Shown: positions 52,059-60,954 of the stretch, piece after piece
Layout: every line of letters begins with the position of its first letter
Position numbering within the stretch: the stretch's first letter is position 1
NCBI GenBank assembly: GCA_934418125.1
Contig: CAKRWT010000005.1
Coordinates: 1-64,000, forward strand
Direction: 5' to 3'
From: an uncultured Lachnospiraceae bacterium
GTDB taxonomy: Bacteria; Bacillota; Clostridia; Lachnospirales; Lachnospiraceae
DNA: 64,000 nucleotides
The notes under the pieces: model-generated
Told to the model about the DNA's origin: nothing
Seen by the model: the letters and a program-made list of their open reading frames with translations, nothing else
Database searches by the model: none
Program-made: the position numbers and the translations under genes

Positions 52059-53474
52059 ATGTTTGTTGGAAGAGAACGAGAACTGGATAAACTGAATAGA
52101 ATGTATCACAGCAATCAGTTTGAATTTGCGGTATTATATGGAAGACGACGAGTTGGAAAAACGACATTAATCCGGGAATTTATGAAGGATAAAGAAGGGT
52201 TCTATTACATGAGTGTGGAAGGAACCGGTAAAGAAAACCTTTACGGGATATCCAAAATATTATTGCAGGAAAAGCCTTCTGTTTCCGGTATGGATGGAAT
52301 TGCTTTTAACACTTATGAAGCAGTGATGGAGTATATAGATTCCTTAGCGCGTACAGGAAAAAGAATTATCATTGCAATTGACGAATATCCATATTTAGCG
52401 GCCTCTTATGGGGCGATATCTTCTATGATACAGAGTCGCATTGACAGTGTCTGGAAGGAAAGTCAGCTATTTTTGATTCTTTGTGGTTCTTCTATGAGTT
52501 TTATGGAAGAACAGGTATTGGGCTATAAGAGTCCTTTATATGGAAGAAGAACAGCACAGTTTAAAATCCATCCGTTTACCTTTTTTGAAGCCAGAAGGAT
52601 GTTGGCAGGGTGCGAAAGAGAAGAACAGGCCATCTTGTATGGGGTTACGGGAGGAATACCGGAATACTTATCCAGGATTGATAAATCAGCAACTGTTTCA
52701 GAAAATATAATAGAACTTTTTTTTGAAGAATCAGGGAGGCTTTTTGAGGAGCCGGTAAATCTAATGAAGCAGGAATTACGGGAGCCGATGACTTATCACT
52801 CGATTATATCGGCGATTGCGGCGGGAGCGAGCAAGCTAAATGAAATTGCCACAAAGACAGGAATGGAAACCAGTGGATGCAGTAACCAGCTCACCTCGTT
52901 GATTGCGCTTGGAATTGTGCAAAAAGAAGTGCCGGTTACGGAAGGCGCTGCAAGCCGTAAGACACTGTATCGTCTGGCAGATAGTATGTACGTTTTCTGG
53001 TATCGCTTTGTAAGACCGAATCTTAGTGCCATTATGCAGGGTGTTGGTGGGCAGATTTATGAGTCAGTAGTCAAACCGCAGTTAAGCGATTTTATGGGGC
53101 AGGTGTTTGAAGAAATCTGCAGACAATATTTCTATTTGCCATCTGTATATGAAACATTACCCTTTCCGGTAGGGAAGATTGGGAGATGGTGGGGAAATAA
53201 TCCTAAAAATAAGCGACAGGAAGAAATAGATTTGATGGCGGTTTCTGAGTCAGAGACGATATTGGGAGAGTGTAAATGGCGTAATGAAAAAGTAGACGGC
53301 AAAGTTGCACAGGTATTACTGGAAAGAAGTGAATTATTTCATTACCCGAAAAAATATTTTTATATCTTTTCAAAATCAGGTTTTACAGAAGAATTAATAA
53401 GGCAAAAGGAACAATGGGGAATAGAATTGATAGATTTTGAATGGATGTGTGCACAAAGCGAAATGTATCGGTAA
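52059..53474 (+). CDS. Archaeal-type AAA ATPase (DUF234 C-terminus)
   Basis: A 471-residue ATPase. Walker A is GRRRVGKTT at residues 28-36 and Walker B is IIIAIDEYPYL; LCGSSMSFMEEQVLGYKSPL follows as sensor region. The middle has a winged-helix part (ASKLNEIATKTGMETSGCSN) and the C-terminus is DUF234-like with a PD-(D/E)XK pattern (QEEIDLMAVSESETILGECK). These ATPases are scattered accessory genes of unknown role in anaerobes. It has its own upstream palindrome and is outside the glycan operon. Confidence 0.83.
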   Translation: MFVGRERELDKLNRMYHSNQFEFAVLYGRRRVGKTTLIREFMKDKEGFYYMSVEGTGKENLYGISKILLQEKPSVSGMDGIAFNTYEAVMEYIDSLARTGKRIIIAIDEYPYLAASYGAISSMIQSRIDSVWKESQLFLILCGSSMSFMEEQVLGYKSPLYGRRTAQFKIHPFTFFEARRMLAGCEREEQAILYGVTGGIPEYLSRIDKSATVSENIIELFFEESGRLFEEPVNLMKQELREPMTYHSIISAIAAGASKLNEIATKTGMETSGCSNQLTSLIALGIVQKEVPVTEGAASRKTLYRLADSMYVFWYRFVRPNLSAIMQGVGGQIYESVVKPQLSDFMGQVFEEICRQYFYLPSVYETLPFPVGKIGRWWGNNPKNKRQEEIDLMAVSESETILGECKWRNEKVDGKVAQVLLERSELFHYPKKYFYIFSKSGFTEELIRQKEQWGIELIDFEWMCAQSEMYR

Positions 53475-53538
53475 TAGGTAAATCATAATGTTATTTTGCG
53501 TAGGAATAACAGGCAAAGACTGCTCAAGGAGGGATTCT

Positions 53539-53855
53539 ATGGACAGAACGGTTGCGATTGGAATTCAGGATTTTGAAAAGCTGATTAAAAATAATTATTT
53601 TTATATAGATAAGACCGATTTTATTTAGGAATGGTGGGAAAACGGCGATGATGTGACGTTGATATCCAGACCACGCCGGTTCGGAAAAACGCTTACAATG
53701 AGTATGCTGGATTATTTTTTTCTATCAGGCATGCAGGGAGAGACGATTTATTTGAGAAATTGTCTATTTGGAAGAAGGAACAGTTTCGAAAATTACAGGG
53801 AATCTATCCGGTTATAAACCTGTCTTTTGCAAATGTAAAGGAAATCAGTCAGTAA
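53539..53855 (+). pseudogene. Broken AAA-ATPase-like gene (PF09820 type)
   Basis: An ATG at 53539 behind AAGGAGGG starts MDRTVAIGIQDFEKLIKNNY, typical of the family, but codon 30 is TAG (53626-53628) where Lys is usual (TDFI-stop-EWWENGDDVT). The Walker A region SRPRRFGKTLTMSMLDYFF follows, then the frame shifts near 53720 and the sequence SIWKEEQFRKLQGIYPVINL continues in another frame to a stop at 53853-53855. Most of the C-terminal protein is gone. This is a clear pseudogene. Confidence 0.85.
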
Positions 53856-53877
53856 GGAAGATAGAAAGTGAAGATAG

Positions 53878-53904
53878 AAAACGAGCGGATATTCGCTCGT
53901 TTTT
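53878..53904 (+). terminator. Hairpin with T run after the broken ATPase gene
   Basis: AAAACGAGCG and CGCTCGTTTT pair around a short AT loop, then more T. Its right arm is also the first unit of the ATTCGCTC repeat array. Confidence 0.65.
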
Positions 53905-53961
53905 TGTAAAACTGATTGCATATTCGCTCATTTTTTTGTAAAACTGATTGTATATTCGCTC
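53891..53961 (+). repeat. ATTCGCTC-type repeat array, three units
   Basis: Units begin at 53891, 53922 and 53954 (31-32 bp apart). Each reads ATTCGCTC, one or two variable bases, a T tract and TGTAA; the first two continue AACTGATTG. The array lies just before the ATPase gene at 54001 and matches the pair at 50042-50081. Confidence 0.75.
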
Positions 53962-54000
53962 ACTTTTTTGTAATATATATATAGGACGGAGGTTCAACAA

Positions 54001-55347
54001 ATGTATATTGAGCGAAAAATAGATAGTTATTTGGCAGAATGGAAATCAGATGAAGACAGGAAACCTCTGATTATAAAAGGGGCACGGCAGATAGGAAAGA
54101 CAGAATCCATTCGCCGTTTTGCAAAGAAGAACTATAAAAATTTCATTGAAATTAATTTTGTAGATGAACCGATATATAAGCAGATTATTGTAGATGGTTA
54201 TAAGGCGTCTGATATTATAAAGAATATCTCGTTAATAGATACGACGAAAAGGTTTGAACCAAAGGAAACTCTGCTCTTTTTTGATGAATTGCAGGAATTT
54301 CCTGAAATAGCGACTTCGTTAAAATTTTTCCGGCAGGATGGAAGATTCGATGTAATATGCAGCGGCTCTCTTTTGGGAATTCAATATACTAGAATCGAGA
54401 GTGTCAGTGTCGGGAATAAAACGGATTATGTGATGCGTTCCCTTGATTTTGAAGAATTTTTATGGGCAAAAGGCTATCGGGAACAAATTAATGATATGCT
54501 GCGTCATATGTTGGAAAGAGCTGCTTTTTCGGAGTTGGAATTACAGGTATACAATAAGCTGTTTTTAGATTACTGTGTATTGGGAGGTATGCCTGCGGTT
54601 GTAAGAAGTTATCTGGAGAAAGATACCTTTGAAGGCACACTGGAGTTACAAAGAGAAATATTGAATGATTATAAAGAAGATATGCGAAAATATGCAGAAG
54701 GTCTTGACCAGACGAGAATCCTTAATGTATTCAACCGGATTGTTCCACAGTTAGGGCAGGATAATCGTAAATTTCAGATATCCAAGGTGGAGCGTGGAGC
54801 GCGTTTTAAGGATTATTTCGGATGCATTGACTGGCTGGTGGATGCTGGAATTGTGAATCGGTGCTACTGTATGAGAATGCCGGAGTTGCCGCTTGGTGGA
54901 AATTATGATGAAGATAAATATAAGTTATATATGGCAGATACGGGACTTTTTATTGCGATGTTAGATGACGAGGAACAGTTGGATATTCGGGCGAACCGCA
55001 ATCTGGGAACGTATAAAGGTGCTTTGTATGAAAATTTCATTGGAGAAGCATTGGTAAAGCAGGGATATAATCTGTACTATTACAAACGGGAGAATTCTCG
55101 TTTGGAAGAAGATTTTTTTGTCAGAGATGCAAAATCACTGGTGCCGGTTGAGGTTAAGGCAGGTTCTACGAAATCCAAAACATTACAGACATTGATTAAG
55201 AGTGAAAAATATCAGGATATAAATTACGGGATTAAATTTATTAAGGGAAATGTGGGCGAGAATGACAGCATTATTACGTTTCCACATTTTTGCGCTTTTT
55301 TGTTGAAGAGATTTCTCTCAACAGGAATGAAATACGAGGAGTTTTAA
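54001..55347 (+). CDS. AAA ATPase with DUF4143 domain
   Basis: A 448-residue ATPase. Walker A is GARQIGKTES (residues 27-36), Walker B is LLFFDELQEFP, followed by CSGSLLGIQYTRIESVSVG. The C-terminal half is DUF4143 (SKVERGARFKDYFGCIDWLV, ADTGLFIAMLDD, LGTYKGALYENFIGEALVKQ, VPVEVKAGSTKSK), with a nuclease-like EVK motif. Such genes are frequent accessory genes without a known role. GGAGG precedes the ATG, and the HipA-like gene starts 5 bases after the stop. Confidence 0.88.
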   Translation: MYIERKIDSYLAEWKSDEDRKPLIIKGARQIGKTESIRRFAKKNYKNFIEINFVDEPIYKQIIVDGYKASDIIKNISLIDTTKRFEPKETLLFFDELQEFPEIATSLKFFRQDGRFDVICSGSLLGIQYTRIESVSVGNKTDYVMRSLDFEEFLWAKGYREQINDMLRHMLERAAFSELELQVYNKLFLDYCVLGGMPAVVRSYLEKDTFEGTLELQREILNDYKEDMRKYAEGLDQTRILNVFNRIVPQLGQDNRKFQISKVERGARFKDYFGCIDWLVDAGIVNRCYCMRMPELPLGGNYDEDKYKLYMADTGLFIAMLDDEEQLDIRANRNLGTYKGALYENFIGEALVKQGYNLYYYKRENSRLEEDFFVRDAKSLVPVEVKAGSTKSKTLQTLIKSEKYQDINYGIKFIKGNVGENDSIITFPHFCAFLLKRFLSTGMKYEEF

Positions 55348-55352
55348 CAGAA

Positions 55353-56432
55353 ATGGTCAACTATGAAATTATGCATGGTAACAATTTAATAGCGACTATC
55401 ACAGCACAGGGGCAGTGTCGGATACGGTTATCAGCCTTTATGCCGTGGAATTTGTACTTGGAAGAAACGGATGAATTTGATGGTCGTTTGAATAATATAA
55501 CGAACTTCTATTATTGGTGCGCAACCCGTGTGCTGACCCTGGACAGAAAATATGCGAAGCAGATATTAAACAGTATGGGAATGAGTCAGGCGGCAACGGA
55601 CAAGGAACGGGCAAGGATTGCGCTTTCTTACCATTGTCTTACTTTGACAGATATTTATTGGGTTAGGGAGAATGGGGAAAGTATTTCCTTTGCCCAGATT
55701 AATTTATATGAAAATCATCTGAGTAATGCTTTTGTGGATATTTCACTGAGAGGTCGCCAGATGACGGTAGAAAATGCATATTTGTTAGCGGATGATGTGT
55801 CTACCAGCGGATGCTTCCCGAAGGCATGGATTAGAGAGGCAGATGGATTCTGGCTTTTAAAGGATGGCGATGAGAGAGCGGTACAGAATGAACTGCTTGC
55901 CAGCAGAATCTGTCAGTGTTTTCGTTGTAATCAGGTGGTATATGAGTCATATGAATATGATGGCTTGCAAGTATCCAGAAGCCATTTGATGACAAATTTG
56001 AAATACAGTATTGTTTCAAGGGAGGCATTTGAGGTATATGCAGTGAATCATAATGTGAATCCCATGGATTATATTTTGAATCTGGATGCCTATTGCTATT
56101 ATATGATGAATATTCTTGATTACCTGGTTGGAAATACAGACCGGCATTGGGGTAATTGGGGATTTCTCATTGACAATGGTACAGGACAGCCAGTTCGTCT
56201 GCATGATTTAATGGATTTTAATCAGTCATTTCTTGCGTATGATACGATAGATGGTGCTGGTTGTCTGACTACGGTTGACAGGAAGATATCACAGAAAGAG
56301 GCGGCAATAGAGGCGGTGCGTAAAATTGGCTGTAATCAGATTGCAGAGATTCGAGCGGAATGGTTCGCAGACCATGAAGAAGAATATCGGATGTTCCGGC
56401 AAAGGTTGCAGCTTCTTACAGCACAGTGCTGA
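55353..56432 (+). CDS. HipA-like kinase-fold protein
   Basis: A 359-residue protein. The C-terminal half has HipA/phosphatidylinositol-kinase-like motifs: GFWLLKDGDERAVQNELLAS (ATP-binding Lys and Glu), YLVGNTDRHWGNWGFLIDNG (catalytic NxDRHxxNxG) and LHDLMDFNQSF (metal-binding Asp). The N-terminal 120 residues are not the usual HipA start. No HipB antitoxin is adjacent; the nearest XRE gene is 2.8 kb away. The start at 55353 follows GAGGAG (11 bases), and coupling to the upstream ATPase is likely. It could be a toxin kinase or a defence component. Confidence 0.72.
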   Translation: MVNYEIMHGNNLIATITAQGQCRIRLSAFMPWNLYLEETDEFDGRLNNITNFYYWCATRVLTLDRKYAKQILNSMGMSQAATDKERARIALSYHCLTLTDIYWVRENGESISFAQINLYENHLSNAFVDISLRGRQMTVENAYLLADDVSTSGCFPKAWIREADGFWLLKDGDERAVQNELLASRICQCFRCNQVVYESYEYDGLQVSRSHLMTNLKYSIVSREAFEVYAVNHNVNPMDYILNLDAYCYYMMNILDYLVGNTDRHWGNWGFLIDNGTGQPVRLHDLMDFNQSFLAYDTIDGAGCLTTVDRKISQKEAAIEAVRKIGCNQIAEIRAEWFADHEEEYRMFRQRLQLLTAQC

Positions 56433-56444
56433 CCCAATCCACCA

Positions 56445-56467
56445 CGCTGAAGGTTATCCCTTCAGCG
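56445..56467. terminator. Hairpin between convergent genes
   Basis: CGCTGAAGG and CCTTCAGCG form a perfect 9-bp stem with loop TTATC, containing the stop codon of the reverse regulator gene. There is no clear T run on either side. Confidence 0.4.
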
Positions 56468-56819
56468 CGTGTTCTCTGATTTTCTCATAAGTAATCTCAC
56501 TTAAATCATGTTCCACCTTGCAGGCATCTTCGGCTGCTGTTTTCTGGTCTACGCCGAGAGATACGAAGAAGTTGGTCAGAATTTTGTGGCGGTCATAGAT
56601 ATTGGAAGCAATTTCCATACCGGCATCGGTAAGGGTAATAAAGCCGTCCTTATCCATTTCGATGTAACCATTCTCACGCAGCTTTTTCATGGCAACGCTG
56701 ATACTTGGTTTGGTGTAATTCATTTCGGTTGCGATGTCGATGGAGCGGACTTGTCCATGACGTTCCTTTAATATAAGAATGGTTTCTAAGTAGTCTTCTG
56801 CTGATTCGTGGATTTCCAT
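56454..56819 (-). CDS. DtxR/MntR-family metal-dependent regulator
   Basis: A 121-residue regulator that senses Mn2+ or Fe2+ and represses metal transport genes. The start at 56819 follows AAGGAGG. Residues 1-65 are the winged helix (SAEDYLETILILKERHGQVR, ATEMNYTKPSISVAMKKLRE), and the C-terminal half is the dimerisation/metal domain (RHKILTNFFVSLGVDQKTAA, CKVEHDLSEITYEKI) with the Glu-His pair used for metal binding. No SH3 domain, as in MntR. No transporter is encoded next to it in this window. Confidence 0.87.
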   Translation of the reverse strand: MEIHESAEDYLETILILKERHGQVRSIDIATEMNYTKPSISVAMKKLRENGYIEMDKDGFITLTDAGMEIASNIYDRHKILTNFFVSLGVDQKTAAEDACKVEHDLSEITYEKIREHALKG

Positions 56820-56859
56820 GGTGTAACCTCCTTCATGGTTTTGACAGAACTGCACAGCC

Positions 56860-57912
56860 TTAGGGTAACTGTGCGAGTCTTGTTTTAGCGGGTTCATAAT
56901 CCCCGCATTTCTTATAATAATTTCTTGCTTCTTTGATTTTCCCCAGACATTCATAGATAACACCGGTATTATAATGGGCTTTATAGCTGTTTACGCCGTC
57001 GATGGAAAAGTCTTTCATGGCAGCAGCTTTCTGGAATTCTTCAATAGCCTGGGCAAGCATACCGTTATTCATATAAATCAGACCGATAAGAAAGGGAAAA
57101 TCGGCTCTGGTACAGAAATCGTCATAGACGCCCAACAGATTCAGGGCTTCCTGATTCCGTTTTAAATCCAGCAGGGTATAGCCATAAGCTTCGACCATGG
57201 CCTGTACATATTCCAGAGCAGGGTCAACATCCATGGAAAGTCCCATATCAAAGCAGGACAGAGCTTTCTCATACTGACCGGTCTGGCGGTAACTCTGTCC
57301 TAACTGATAGTACATATAAGGGTCTGAGTTATGGGAAGCAATCTCTTTTTCCAACAGGGCAATGTTTCGGCTGGCTTTTTTTTGCATCTCTTCTTTTGGG
57401 ATATCATAGCCTACATGGAGTACCTGGATGGGAACCGGACAAAATTCTTTTTCCATATCTGTTAATGGTTCCAGCTGTTCATGGATAGCACCGGTAAAGT
57501 GGTAGAAGCGTTTATCTGCCAGGCGGGTTACCTGTACTTTTTCATAACTGGTCCGTCCGTCCTGTTTGTAGCGGTTGCGCAGAAGAATCTGCCCAGCAGC
57601 CTTGGGATGGGCGGTCATGATGGAAAGAAGCTGTTTTGTATCGATGCATTCCAGATATTCATCGCAATCCAGGGAAAGCACCAGGTTATGGCTGGCTTTT
57701 TCCAGTGCAAAGTTTTTGGCGGCACTGAAATCATCACACCATTGGAAGGAAAAGACCTGTTCGGTGTACTTTTTTGCCAGTTCTATGGTATGGTCTGTGG
57801 AACCGGTATCCACCAGGATGATTTCCATTTCATAGGGGGTCAGGCGTTTCAGGCACTCTTCAATATGTTTTTCTTCATTTTTCGCAATAATGCATACCGA
57901 TATAGGAAGCAT
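56860..57912 (-). CDS. GT2 glycosyltransferase with TPR tail (paralogue 4)
   Basis: A 350-residue protein of the type described at 25-29 kb: LPISVCIIAKNEEKHIEECL, LVDTGSTDHTIELAKKYTEQ, CDDFSAAKNFA, DxD in LDCDEY (residues 82-84), then TPR helices (YMYYQLGQSYRQTGQYEKAL) and CGDYEPAKTRLAQLP. The start at 57912 (AGAGGT) replaces a longer frame that overlaps the upstream gene. It follows paralogue 5 by 17 bases. Its position 27 kb from flagellin makes the flagellin link weaker than for copies 1-3. Confidence 0.85.
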   Translation of the reverse strand: MLPISVCIIAKNEEKHIEECLKRLTPYEMEIILVDTGSTDHTIELAKKYTEQVFSFQWCDDFSAAKNFALEKASHNLVLSLDCDEYLECIDTKQLLSIMTAHPKAAGQILLRNRYKQDGRTSYEKVQVTRLADKRFYHFTGAIHEQLEPLTDMEKEFCPVPIQVLHVGYDIPKEEMQKKASRNIALLEKEIASHNSDPYMYYQLGQSYRQTGQYEKALSCFDMGLSMDVDPALEYVQAMVEAYGYTLLDLKRNQEALNLLGVYDDFCTRADFPFLIGLIYMNNGMLAQAIEEFQKAAAMKDFSIDGVNSYKAHYNTGVIYECLGKIKEARNYYKKCGDYEPAKTRLAQLP

Positions 57913-57929
57913 GGTCTGATACCTCTTGT

Positions 57930-58988
57930 CTAAGCCGTAGCTGTCAGTTCTTTGACTTTTTTTACGGCAGGCTCGTAGTCGCCACATTTACGATAATATT
58001 GCAGAGCAGAATCCTGGTCGCCCTGCAGCTCATAAATGGAGCCGATATTATAGTTGGCACGATAGCTGTTGACTCCTTTTCGGGAGTAGGTGCTCAGATT
58101 GGTAGCTTTGGTAAATTCGGCGATAGCCTTATCATAAAGTCCTTTTTTCATATAAATCATACCCATCAGATAGACGAAGTCGGCACGATGGGAAAAAAGT
58201 TCGTATTTATCTTTTAATGCCATTGCCAGGTCATATTTAGCAAGTTCCATCAGACAATAGCCGTAGGTTTCTGCCATATTCTGCATGAGGGCGGAATGGG
58301 GGTCTGCATTGGCTTCCAGACCTTTCTGGTAATACTGGGCAGCCTTCTCAAAGTCATTTAAGGATATGTAGTTCTGTCCCAGCTGGAAATACATATAAGG
58401 GCTTGGACCTTTTGCTTCCAAATCGTGAAGCAGCATTTCCAGGTTACGGGTAGCACGCATCCGTTTGTCGGATTCTGCTACATATCCTTCATGGTAGAGC
58501 GTAAGGGGTATCTGGAAGGTATCCGGTTCTTTGCCATCCAGTGCTTTGACCTGTTCGTGGATACTGCCTTCATAGTGGCAGTACCTGCGGTTAAACAGCC
58601 GGCCGATGCGTTCTGACATAACGGAGCGTACACCTTGGATAATATAGGGGTTATTGCGGGCAATCATGCCGACAGAATGGCTGTTTGCGGCAAGGATATC
58701 TTCCATATCCAGCAGGTTTACATTTTCCAGATATTCGTCGCAGTCAATAATCAGAACCCAGTCATTGCTTGCCTGGGCAATGGAATAATTCCTGGCGGCA
58801 CTGAAATCATCGCACCAGTCAAAATGAAATACTTTGTCAGTATATTTCCGGGCGATTTCCACCGTTCTGTCCACAGAACCGGTATCTACAACTATAATTT
58901 CAAATTTACAGGGACGAAGTCTTTTCAGACATTCCTCCATGTGGTTATCCTCATTCTTTGCAATCATGCAAACGGAAACGGGCAGCAT
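57930..58988 (-). CDS. GT2 glycosyltransferase with TPR tail (paralogue 5)
   Basis: A 352-residue protein: LPVSVCMIAKNEDNHMEECL, VVDTGSVDRTVEIARKYTDK, CDDFSAARNYS, DxD in IDCDEY, then TPR repeats (YMYFQLGQNYISLNDFEKAA) and CGDYEPAVKKVKELT. GAGGTGA precedes the ATG. It is nearest in sequence to paralogue 4, suggesting a tandem duplication. No SigD-type promoter is visible upstream; about 250 bases to the next gene hold no other clear feature apart from the palindrome at 59170. Confidence 0.85.
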   Translation of the reverse strand: MLPVSVCMIAKNEDNHMEECLKRLRPCKFEIIVVDTGSVDRTVEIARKYTDKVFHFDWCDDFSAARNYSIAQASNDWVLIIDCDEYLENVNLLDMEDILAANSHSVGMIARNNPYIIQGVRSVMSERIGRLFNRRYCHYEGSIHEQVKALDGKEPDTFQIPLTLYHEGYVAESDKRMRATRNLEMLLHDLEAKGPSPYMYFQLGQNYISLNDFEKAAQYYQKGLEANADPHSALMQNMAETYGYCLMELAKYDLAMALKDKYELFSHRADFVYLMGMIYMKKGLYDKAIAEFTKATNLSTYSRKGVNSYRANYNIGSIYELQGDQDSALQYYRKCGDYEPAVKKVKELTATA

Positions 58989-59169
58989 TTCATCACCTCA
59001 TTTATTCTCTAAAAACACTCATAATATTATATTAACATTTTTCACACATTACTACAATAAATTGTTTTGCTGGGAAAGCATCTGTGAAAGCAGCTGATAG
59101 AATAGAACGAGCCTTTTTTTATGAAAATACGTTTAAAGTAGTTTCATTTCCAAACGTTATGTGATACTA

Positions 59170-59179
59170 TTGTATACAA
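59170..59179. promoter_or_regulatory. Palindrome before the XRE gene
   Basis: TTGTATACAA, a 10-bp perfect palindrome overlapping a possible extended -10 region (TGTGATACTAT). It is a candidate self-regulation site for the XRE protein. Confidence 0.35.
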
Positions 59180-59239
59180 GAGCAGAAAGGTGAGAGCCTT
59201 TTCTATTAGTGCGGATAGAAGGAATGAAGGAGGCTTGGC

Positions 59240-59578
59240 ATGACAAAGGCAGAGATTCTAAAGACGGAAATTTTAAAACAGTATAAGAGCATCAGGCAGT
59301 TTGCAATTGAGATGGAGATACCTTATTCGACACTGGTTACGGCATTAGACCGTGGTATTGAGGGCATGGCATATGGTACGGTTATCAAGATGTGTGACAG
59401 ACTGAATCTGAACCCTGTTGATTTTACACCATTAAATCAAAAGAGTATCTTAGGCAATCGGATTATGGAAAATCGTGTGATGCAGTACTATGTACGGTTG
59501 AATAAGCTGGGGCGGAAGAAGACTCTGGAGCTGATGGAAGATTATGCGCAGCTTGACAAATACAAAGTGGAAGAATAA
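59240..59578 (+). CDS. XRE-like helix-turn-helix regulator
   Basis: A 112-residue protein. Residues 18-62 form a Cro/C1-type helix-turn-helix (RQFAIEMEIPYSTLVTALDR, GTVIKMCDRLNLNPVDF), and the C-terminus is a helical tail (YYVRLNKLGRKKTLELMEDY) often found in gut-Clostridia regulators of this form. AAGGAGG precedes the ATG. It lies 20 bases before glf and probably shares its transcript. The target is unknown. Confidence 0.8.
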   Translation: MTKAEILKTEILKQYKSIRQFAIEMEIPYSTLVTALDRGIEGMAYGTVIKMCDRLNLNPVDFTPLNQKSILGNRIMENRVMQYYVRLNKLGRKKTLELMEDYAQLDKYKVEE

Positions 59579-59598
59579 GCGGCTGAGAGGACAAGGAG

Positions 59599-60735
59599 AT
59601 GCAGTATGATTACCTGGTGGTCGGTGCGGGACTGTTTGGTTCCGTATTTGCCCATGAGATGAAGAAACAGGGGAAACGTGTCCTGGTAATAGACAAGAGG
59701 GAACACATTGCCGGCAATATTTATACGGAACCGGTACTGGATATCCAGGTACACAGATATGGAGCACATATTTTCCATACTTCGAATAAAACGACTTGGG
59801 ATTATGTAAACCAATTTGCGGAATTTAATCAATATGTGAATTCTCCGATTGCCCGCTATGGCGGGGAATTATATAATCTTCCCTTTAATATGAACACGTT
59901 CAGCAAGATGTGGGGGATTGTAACACCAGCCCAGGCAAAGGAAAAGATTGCAGAACAGATTGCAAGCCTAAACATCGTCAATCCGCAGAATTTGGAGGAA
60001 CAGGCACTTTCCCTGGTGGGAACAGACGTCTATGAGAAACTGGTAAAAGGTTATACGGAGAAGCAGTGGGGCAGGGATTGCAAGGAACTGCCGGCATTTA
60101 TCATTAAGAGGCTGCCGCTTAGATTTACTTATGATAACAATTATTTCAATGACCGTTATCAGGGAATCCCCATCGGTGGCTACACGGCCATGGTGGAGCG
60201 GATGTTAGAGGGAGTGGAAGTAAAATGTGGCATCGCCTATCAGGACTATGTGACTGAGGAAGAGACGGCAGATGGCATCTGCATCAAAGACCGGGCAGAA
60301 AATACTTATAATAAGGTAGTATATACCGGTATGCTGGATGAATATTTCGGCTACGAGCTGGGGCATCTGGAATATCGTTCCCTGCGGTTTGAGACAGAAG
60401 AACTGCCGGAGTGTGATAACTACCAGGGAAATGCGGTGGTTAATTACACGGAAAGGGAGATACCTTATACCAGAATCATTGAACATAAGCATTTTGAGTT
60501 TGGTAAGCAGCCGGGAACGGTTATTACGAGAGAGTATCCGGCGGAGTGGAAACCGGGTGATGAGCCTTACTATCCGGTTAATAATGAACAGAACGATACG
60601 CTTTTCCGGCGGTATGAGCAACTGGCAGCCAGAAAACCATATATGATTTTCGGTGGAAGGCTTGGCCAGTATAAATATTATGATATGGATAAAGTAATTG
60701 AGGCGGCGCTGGAGACAGTGGCGCAGGAGAGATAG
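59599..60735 (+). CDS. glf: UDP-galactopyranose mutase
   Basis: A 378-residue flavoenzyme that converts UDP-galactopyranose to UDP-galactofuranose. The N-terminal FAD site is YDYLVVGAGLFGSVFAHEMK, followed by GNIYTEPVLDIQVHRYGAHI and FHTSNKTTWDYVNQF, and KGYTEKQWGRDCKELPAFII, all family hallmarks. It supplies galactofuranose for surface or flagellar glycans; the partner galactofuranosyltransferase is not obvious here. A strong terminator follows. Confidence 0.95.
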   Translation: MQYDYLVVGAGLFGSVFAHEMKKQGKRVLVIDKREHIAGNIYTEPVLDIQVHRYGAHIFHTSNKTTWDYVNQFAEFNQYVNSPIARYGGELYNLPFNMNTFSKMWGIVTPAQAKEKIAEQIASLNIVNPQNLEEQALSLVGTDVYEKLVKGYTEKQWGRDCKELPAFIIKRLPLRFTYDNNYFNDRYQGIPIGGYTAMVERMLEGVEVKCGIAYQDYVTEEETADGICIKDRAENTYNKVVYTGMLDEYFGYELGHLEYRSLRFETEELPECDNYQGNAVVNYTEREIPYTRIIEHKHFEFGKQPGTVITREYPAEWKPGDEPYYPVNNEQNDTLFRRYEQLAARKPYMIFGGRLGQYKYYDMDKVIEAALETVAQER

Positions 60736-60740
60736 AGAAG

Positions 60741-60775
60741 AACCGATGTGGCAGAAGCTGTCATGTCGGTTTTTG
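60741..60775 (+). terminator. Intrinsic terminator of glf
   Basis: A 14-bp stem (AACCGATGTGGCAG with CTGTCATGTCGGTT, three G-U pairs) around AAG, followed by TTTG. Confidence 0.75.
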
Positions 60776-60844
60776 TTATGGCGTCTCTGTTTCTATAGAA
60801 ACGATGCTTTGGCAGCGCAGGAATTGTAAAAATAGTTTTGCATA

Positions 60845-60873
60845 TTGACAAATATCATTCCGGTAACTATAAT
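60845..60873 (+). promoter_or_regulatory. Consensus SigA promoter of the carboxyltransferase gene
   Basis: TTGACA at 60845-60850, a 17-bp spacer and TATAAT at 60868-60873: an exact consensus promoter, suggesting strong constitutive expression. Confidence 0.9.
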
Positions 60874-60954
60874 ACAGATTAAAAGTTTGAATATCAAAGT
60901 ATTAGAAAATCAAAATAAAAGATGCGAAAAGCATGAGTGGGAATGGAGTAAGTT

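Noticed and set aside
53891..53961. CRISPR array in the ATTCGCTC repeats
   Set aside because: The conserved part is short and the intervening bases are themselves repeated, so there are no spacers.
54165..54180. SigD -10-like ACCGATAT inside the DUF4143 ATPase gene
   Set aside because: There is no TAAA 15 bases upstream and it lies within coding sequence.
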